Shown here: positions 6,533 through 9,541 of the stretch, one piece after another
Position numbering within the stretch: position 1 is the first letter of the stretch
How the letters are laid out: every line of letters starts with the position of its first letter
The notes under the pieces: model-generated
Seen by the model: only the letters and a program-made list of their open reading frames with translations
Told to the model about the DNA's origin: nothing
The model's database searches: none
Position numbers and translations under genes: made by a program
Source of the DNA: Campylobacterota bacterium
GTDB taxonomy: Bacteria; Campylobacterota; Campylobacteria; Campylobacterales; JAADDG01
NCBI GenBank assembly: GCA_013154075.1
Contig: JAADDG010000092.1
Span: 1-9,541, forward strand
Direction: 5' to 3'
DNA: 9,541 nt

Positions 6533-6997
6533 CTACTTTTTTTTCTTTTTTTTGAGAAGTTTTTCGTTTTCGGGGTTGGAAGCGAATATTTTCATCGATT
6601 TTTCCAATCCCTCCTCATCTTCTCTATCTTCCTCTTCTTCATAAGGGTAGGAGAGATTTATAAATATAGGGTTGTCTTCTACGATTATTTGAAGGATGCT
6701 TGATATAGGTACGGTTACTATACTTCCTATATTCTCCGCTCCGAATCCCGCTTCGAAATAGAGATTTTTCTCATCCATCTTTGCCGATTCGTAAGTGTAT
6801 CCCGCCAAAGCGAAAAGTATTACTTGTTGAAAATTTTGTGTAATTTCTTGAGGCAACGGGGGATCGAAAGTGATATCCGCGGTATTTGCAAGGATGGAAA
6901 AGTGGTAGTTGTTATCAAACAAAAAGCCCATTATTTCGCTTGCATGCCTCTTCATCATAAGAGCGAACTCTTTATTGCTTAAAACCTCATATAGCAT
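6533..6997 (-). CDS. SspB-like protein (candidate ClpXP adaptor), usually left hypothetical
   Basis: The 154-residue protein matches the SspB layout. Its N-terminal helix with HASEIMGFLFDNNYHFSIL resembles the 'WLxDNxxTPYLVV' opening of E. coli SspB. TQNFQQVILFALAGYTYES (53-71) resembles the 'DGQIVLNLSxxAxGxL' strands. KNLYFEAGFGAENIGSIVTV (77-96) resembles 'FIQFNARFxGVxRELYIP', followed by PISSILQIIVEDNP (97-110), like 'PxxAxLAIYARENG'. As in SspB, an acidic linker (YPYEEEEDREDEEG, 117-130) then joins the folded part to a short tail. SspB tethers ssrA-tagged proteins to ClpX. The usual C-terminal ClpX-binding motif is not obvious: the tail is EKLLKKKKKK, encoded by two A8 runs. It is the last gene of the pyrB operon, 9 nt after pabC, with a GAGAGGTGA ribosome site overlapping the pabC stop. 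The call rests on remembered family patterns, not on a search; a Campylobacterota-specific protein of other function remains possible. Confidence 0.55.
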   Translation of the reverse strand: MLYEVLSNKEFALMMKRHASEIMGFLFDNNYHFSILANTADITFDPPLPQEITQNFQQVILFALAGYTYESAKMDEKNLYFEAGFGAENIGSIVTVPISSILQIIVEDNPIFINLSYPYEEEEDREDEEGLEKSMKIFASNPENEKLLKKKKKK

Positions 6998-7006
6998 TTT
7001 TTAACT

Positions 7007-7588
7007 TCACCTCTCTACTCTGAAATTTGCCACTACTCTAAAGCCTATCAAGGCGTTCATTATAGCAAGTTTTTTCATAAATTTTAGTTCATCGATATAT
7101 ATATCTTCTAAAAAAATTTTTTTATTCTCCAATAATTTCGCTCTCATCGTTCCCTTTAGGAGAGGCTCTCTTGGAGTGATCCATCTATTGCCGTCAAAAA
7201 ACGCGATGTTGGCGATAGACGTATCGGTTATTTTGCCGTTTTTTACGATTATTATTTCATCGGCATTTTCTCTTCTTTTAAAGAGAGAGTCTATTTCGCT
7301 TCTGTTTAAAAATTTGTAATTATATACGATATCCGATTCAATTAATTTGAAACTTTCTATTTTTTTGGGTTTATAAGGAAAGAAGGATACGCTCTCTATT
7401 TTTTTGGAAGAATAGATTATTTTGCATCTGTAAAATTTCTCATCCGGCGGATTTATTATTTTTTCTAAATCAAAATATTTTTCAGTTTTTAGAAATTTTT
7501 TTAAACTTTTTTGCATTCTTATTTGATGAAACTTTAGATTAAAAGCTTTTTTATCAAAAACCTTTATCGTTTCAAATAAAAGGGACAT
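7007..7588 (-). CDS. pabC: Aminodeoxychorismate lyase-like class IV aminotransferase
   Basis: PabC uses pyridoxal phosphate to split 4-amino-4-deoxychorismate into p-aminobenzoate and pyruvate for folate synthesis. The protein has 193 residues, clearly shorter than the roughly 270 of E. coli, with a reduced N-terminal domain starting SLLFETIKV and carrying the HxxR motif (21-24). The PLP-binding lysine is most likely Lys92 in NYKFLNRSE. NADEIIIVKNGKITDTSIANI (108-128) and PREPLLKGTMR (139-149) are class IV signatures. The call as PabC rests on the class IV fold plus direct coupling to pabB; by motif alone a branched-chain or D-amino-acid aminotransferase could not be excluded. The start overlaps the 3' end of pabB by 17 nt and has a ribosome site (AGGAT) inside pabB. 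Confidence 0.85.
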   Translation of the reverse strand: MSLLFETIKVFDKKAFNLKFHQIRMQKSLKKFLKTEKYFDLEKIINPPDEKFYRCKIIYSSKKIESVSFFPYKPKKIESFKLIESDIVYNYKFLNRSEIDSLFKRRENADEIIIVKNGKITDTSIANIAFFDGNRWITPREPLLKGTMRAKLLENKKIFLEDIYIDELKFMKKLAIMNALIGFRVVANFRVER

Positions 7589-8513
7589 AGATTTTATCCT
7601 GAAGCTCTTTGTATTCCGATAAAAGATCGCTGTCTATCGTAATTCCGCCTCCGCTTTTATAGATGAGTTTGTTTTCCGATTTTTCTATAAATCGAATCAT
7701 TACCGCGCTTTTTAGGGTTTTATTTTGGTAGATTCCGAATATTCCGGTAAAAAATCCTCTTTGGTACCCTTCCACTCTTTTTATTATCTCTACGGTGCTT
7801 TTTTTGGGAGTTCCGCTTATGGATCCGGCGGGAAGGAGAGAAGTTATTATATCTCCTAATCTTTTATTCCAGTCTTTTGGAAGCTCTCCCGAAATTTTGG
7901 AGCTTACTTGCAGTAACTCTCTATCTCCGGCTTTGATCTTCTCTACGTATCGAAACTTTTCCACTCTTATTCTATTTGCCACCATCGCCAAATCGTTTCT
8001 AAGCAGATCCACTACCATCGTATGTTCCGCCATCTCTTTTTCGTTGGATAGAATTTTCTCTTTTGCGTTTTCTATCTTTGCGTCTATCGTGCCTTTCATC
8101 GGATATGTGTAGATTTTGTTGTTTTTAATTTCTATGAAGCTTTCGGGTGAGAAGCAGACGAATTGATCTTTGAAATAGAGTTTATATTTTGCGTCGCTGT
8201 ATAAGTAGATCTCTTTTAGTGAATAGTTTATATCTATTGCAGAGGGGAATGTTAGATTTAGAAGATATGTATTTCCTTTTTTGATCTCCTCTTTTACTTC
8301 ATAGAAGGCTTTTTTATATCTATCGAAGTTTATCGGAGTTTTTTTGTAAGGGATTTTTTTGTTTTTCGGAGGCTTTTTTGCCTCTATCTCAAATAAGATA
8401 TCTTTTGGTAAATTGCTAAGAGGGGAGATGAAATGGTTTTTGGCTTCGAAATCTATTGCAAAGAAAATATCTTCATCTTTTTCCCCATAATAATTTAAAA
8501 TCTTTCTTAGCAT
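7572..8513 (-). CDS. pabB: Aminodeoxychorismate synthase component I
   Basis: PabB converts chorismate plus ammonia (from PabA glutaminase) to aminodeoxychorismate. The start chosen is the ATG at 8513, giving 313 residues, because it overlaps the pyrB stop as TAATG and the protein then begins MLRKILNYYG; the frame is open to an ATG at 8585, but the extra 24 residues lie inside pyrB and look non-coding. The chorismate-binding domain has YPMKGT (137-142), where Lys140 matches the lysine that distinguishes PabB (IKGT) from anthranilate synthase (IAGT). HTMVVDLLRND (164-174), PAGSISGTPK (228-237) and SGGGITIDSD (287-296) follow. The N-terminal lobe is much shorter than in E. coli PabB (about 450 residues), a compact form. 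No PabA is encoded here; a TrpG-type glutaminase elsewhere probably serves it (inference). It overlaps pabC by 17 nt, consistent with a coupled pair that many bacteria encode as a fusion. Confidence 0.93.
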   Translation of the reverse strand: MLRKILNYYGEKDEDIFFAIDFEAKNHFISPLSNLPKDILFEIEAKKPPKNKKIPYKKTPINFDRYKKAFYEVKEEIKKGNTYLLNLTFPSAIDINYSLKEIYLYSDAKYKLYFKDQFVCFSPESFIEIKNNKIYTYPMKGTIDAKIENAKEKILSNEKEMAEHTMVVDLLRNDLAMVANRIRVEKFRYVEKIKAGDRELLQVSSKISGELPKDWNKRLGDIITSLLPAGSISGTPKKSTVEIIKRVEGYQRGFFTGIFGIYQNKTLKSAVMIRFIEKSENKLIYKSGGGITIDSDLLSEYKELQDKIYVPFI

Positions 8514-9382
8514 TAAGCTATCAATTTCTCCAAAACGGCCATTCTCACATAGACTCCGTTTTTTACCTGCTCTAAAACTTTGCATCTTGGATCGGATAGC
8601 ATCTCATCGTCTATATCTATGTTTCTATGAACGGGCCCGGGATGAAGGAGTATGAAGTCGTAATCTTTGGCGATCTCTTTCGTTATGCAAAAGTCGGTTG
8701 CGTAATCTTCTAAAGAGGCGTATATTTGATTTGCATGTCTTTCGGTTTGGGTTCTAAGACTCATTACGATATCCACCTCTTTTATCACTTCTCTTATATT
8801 GTATGTGGTTTGAAGATTCGTTACCGGTAAAAATTGGGGAGGGGCGACCAAAATCACTTCAAGTCCGAATCTTGTTAGAAGTTCTATATTGCTGTTTGCC
8901 ACTCTTGAATTTTTTATATCTCCTACAATTGCGATTTTTTTGCCCTCTACTTCATCGAAATACTCTTTTATCGTAAATAGATCCAAAAGGGCTTGTGTAG
9001 GATGGGCGTGCGCTCCGTCTCCTCCGTTTAGTATGGGACAGTTTATATAATTGGATAATATTTTCGGTACTCCGGCATCTTTGTGTCTTACTATGATGGC
9101 GTTTGGTTCCATCGCGTCTAAGTTTGCGGCGGTATCGAAGAGGGTTTCGCCTTTTTTGGAAGAGCTTTTGGAGATATCGAGATTTACCACTTCCGCTCCG
9201 AGTCTTTTGGCCGCTACTTCGAAACTGCTTCTTGTTCTGGTGGAGTTTTCGAAAAAGATGGTGATTATGAGTTTATCTTTTAGGATATGCTCGAAAGATC
9301 CGTTTTTGAACTCTTTGGCTCTTTCAAAAAGCTTTTCTATCTCCTCTTTCGAGAAGTCTTTCGTGTTTATTAGATGGCGCAT
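8513..9382 (-). CDS. pyrB: Aspartate carbamoyltransferase catalytic subunit
   Basis: PyrB condenses carbamoyl phosphate and aspartate to N-carbamoyl-aspartate, the first committed step of pyrimidine synthesis. With the ATG at 9382 the protein has 289 residues and starts MRHLINTKDF; the frame is open to an ATG at 9415, but that start would place the pyrB -10 box inside the gene, while the ATG at 9382 has an AAGGA ribosome site 5 nt upstream. Catalytic features are STRTR (47-51) for carbamoyl phosphate, the SSSKKGET loop (73-80) with Lys77, Arg99-His100, HPTQ (127-130) with His127, Arg160, Arg210 in the aspartate loop, and HPGP (247-250). All active-site residues expected from E. coli ATCase are present. 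No PyrI regulatory chain lies next to it, so it may work as a plain trimer or with partners encoded elsewhere. It is the first gene of the pyrB-pabB-pabC-sspB-like operon. Confidence 0.96.
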   Translation of the reverse strand: MRHLINTKDFSKEEIEKLFERAKEFKNGSFEHILKDKLIITIFFENSTRTRSSFEVAAKRLGAEVVNLDISKSSSKKGETLFDTAANLDAMEPNAIIVRHKDAGVPKILSNYINCPILNGGDGAHAHPTQALLDLFTIKEYFDEVEGKKIAIVGDIKNSRVANSNIELLTRFGLEVILVAPPQFLPVTNLQTTYNIREVIKEVDIVMSLRTQTERHANQIYASLEDYATDFCITKEIAKDYDFILLHPGPVHRNIDIDDEMLSDPRCKVLEQVKNGVYVRMAVLEKLIA

Positions 9383-9405
9383 CGGGATCCTTTTTTTAAT
9401 GAGTA

Positions 9406-9434
9406 ATTTTATCATAAAGAGCCTTTTGTGTTAA
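9406..9434 (-). promoter_or_regulatory. Sigma70-type promoter of pyrB
   Basis: Reading leftward, TTAACA (complement of 9429-9434; 5/6 match to -35) and TAAAAT (complement of 9406-9411; 5/6 match to -10) are separated by exactly 17 bp. Transcription would start near 9399, giving a leader of only about 17 nt with the AAGGA ribosome site. That is too short for a pyrBI-type attenuator, so control by UTP-sensitive attenuation is unlikely here. Confidence 0.65.
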
Positions 9435-9454
9435 GGTAAAATCTTTAAATAAAG

Positions 9455-9474
9455 TTTCACGATTTTTTCACGAT
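9455..9474. repeat. Direct repeat TTTCACGAT, two copies at 11-bp period
   Basis: Two identical 9-bp copies lie at 9455-9463 and 9466-9474, so their starts are 11 bp apart, one turn of the helix. They sit about 13-32 bp upstream of the best -10 candidate (TAAAAT, 9487-9492) for the rightward gene and occupy the place of a missing -35 box. This geometry is typical of activator sites of OmpR/PhoB-type response regulators. Confidence 0.5.
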
Positions 9475-9486
9475 ATTATTTTAAGA

Positions 9487-9492
9487 TAAAAT
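9487..9492 (+). promoter_or_regulatory. Possible -10 box for the rightward edge gene
   Basis: TAAAAT matches the -10 consensus at 5/6 and lies 12 nt before the ribosome site of the gene at 9519. No -35 hexamer is present 16-18 bp upstream; the direct repeats are there instead. A second candidate, TATTAT at 9474-9479, cannot be excluded. Confidence 0.35.
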
Positions 9493-9518
9493 AAATATTA
9501 AAAGAGAAGGAGTATAAG

Positions 9519-9541
9519 ATGAGAAGGATTTATGCTTTTTT
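9519..9541 (+). CDS. 5' end of a probably exported protein, cut by the window
   Basis: Only the first seven complete codons are visible: MRRIYAF, with the next codon beginning with T. A strong ribosome site (AGAAGGAG, 9505-9512) lies 6 nt before the ATG, which makes this a convincing gene start. Two arginines followed by hydrophobic residues look like the beginning of a signal peptide, but too little is present to identify the product. It is divergent from pyrB and seems to have its own, possibly activator-dependent, promoter. Confidence 0.6.

Noticed and set aside
6536..6553. Intrinsic terminator at the T8-C-T8 tract after the LysR gene
   Set aside because: No stem of more than about 3 bp can be drawn just before the T tract, so it does not meet the usual terminator form.
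7795..8112. Rightward open frame of 105 codons opposite pabB
   Set aside because: The opposite strand encodes conserved chorismate-binding motifs in this stretch; no ribosome site or family resemblance supports the rightward frame.
8514..8585. N-terminal extension of pabB starting at the ATG at 8585
   Set aside because: The 24 extra residues lie entirely within pyrB, have no resemblance to the PabB start, and the TAATG coupling at 8513 gives a natural start.
9383..9415. Upstream start for pyrB at 9415
   Set aside because: The family begins near MRHLINTKDF, a good ribosome site precedes the ATG at 9382, and the longer start would overlap the -10 box of the promoter.
9051..9434. Rightward open frame of 127 codons opposite the pyrB start
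   Set aside because: It is antisense to the pyrB active-site region and runs across the pyrB promoter; no family resemblance.

Overview
The window looks like a chromosomal segment from a low-GC member of the Campylobacterota (formerly Epsilonproteobacteria). The evidence is the protein style of SmpB, CsrA, TruB and PyrB, the tight gene overlaps, the AT-rich promoters, and a membrane-protein fragment of the UreH-like TauE/SafE type common in this phylum. Proteins are rich in Lys and Glu, which would fit a vent or thermophilic lineage, but genus cannot be fixed from the sequence alone. No mobile element, CRISPR array, rRNA or tRNA gene is visible. Almost all of the sequence is coding.

Layout, left to right. 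(1) 1-458 (+): 3' part of a TauE/SafE-family membrane protein. (2) 508-1095 (+): a membrane-anchored protein with a TPM-like domain, behind its own extended -10 promoter. (3) 1092-5407 (-): a five-gene run, transcribed uvrD-truB-csrA-ispE-smpB, in which every junction abuts or overlaps. It covers DNA repair helicase, tRNA pseudouridine-55 synthase, RNA-binding global regulator, isoprenoid kinase and the tmRNA partner of trans-translation. (4) 5408-5607: divergent AT-rich promoter region. (5) 5608-6531 (+): LysR-family regulator. (6) 6533-9382 (-): a second tight operon, transcribed pyrB-pabB-pabC and then a 154-residue gene whose protein resembles SspB, the adaptor that hands ssrA-tagged proteins to ClpXP. 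(7) 9383-9518: divergent promoter region with a good sigma70-type pyrB promoter and, towards the rightward gene, two 9-bp direct repeats spaced 11 bp. (8) 9519-9541 (+): the first codons of a probably exported protein.

How the genes fit together. PyrB makes carbamoyl-aspartate for pyrimidines. PabB and PabC make p-aminobenzoate for folate from chorismate. The PabA glutaminase is not in the window. SmpB (end of operon 3) tags stalled nascent chains with tmRNA, and the SspB-like protein (end of operon 6) would help degrade them, so both ends of the same quality-control route may be encoded about 5 kb apart. Both operons end against a convergent gene, one overlapping by 4 nt and one 1 nt away, with no recognisable terminator.

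Most of the window is ordinary housekeeping sequence. The points that deserve a second look are the divergent SspB-like protein, the two A8 slippery runs at its 3' end, and the 11-bp-spaced direct repeats near the right edge.
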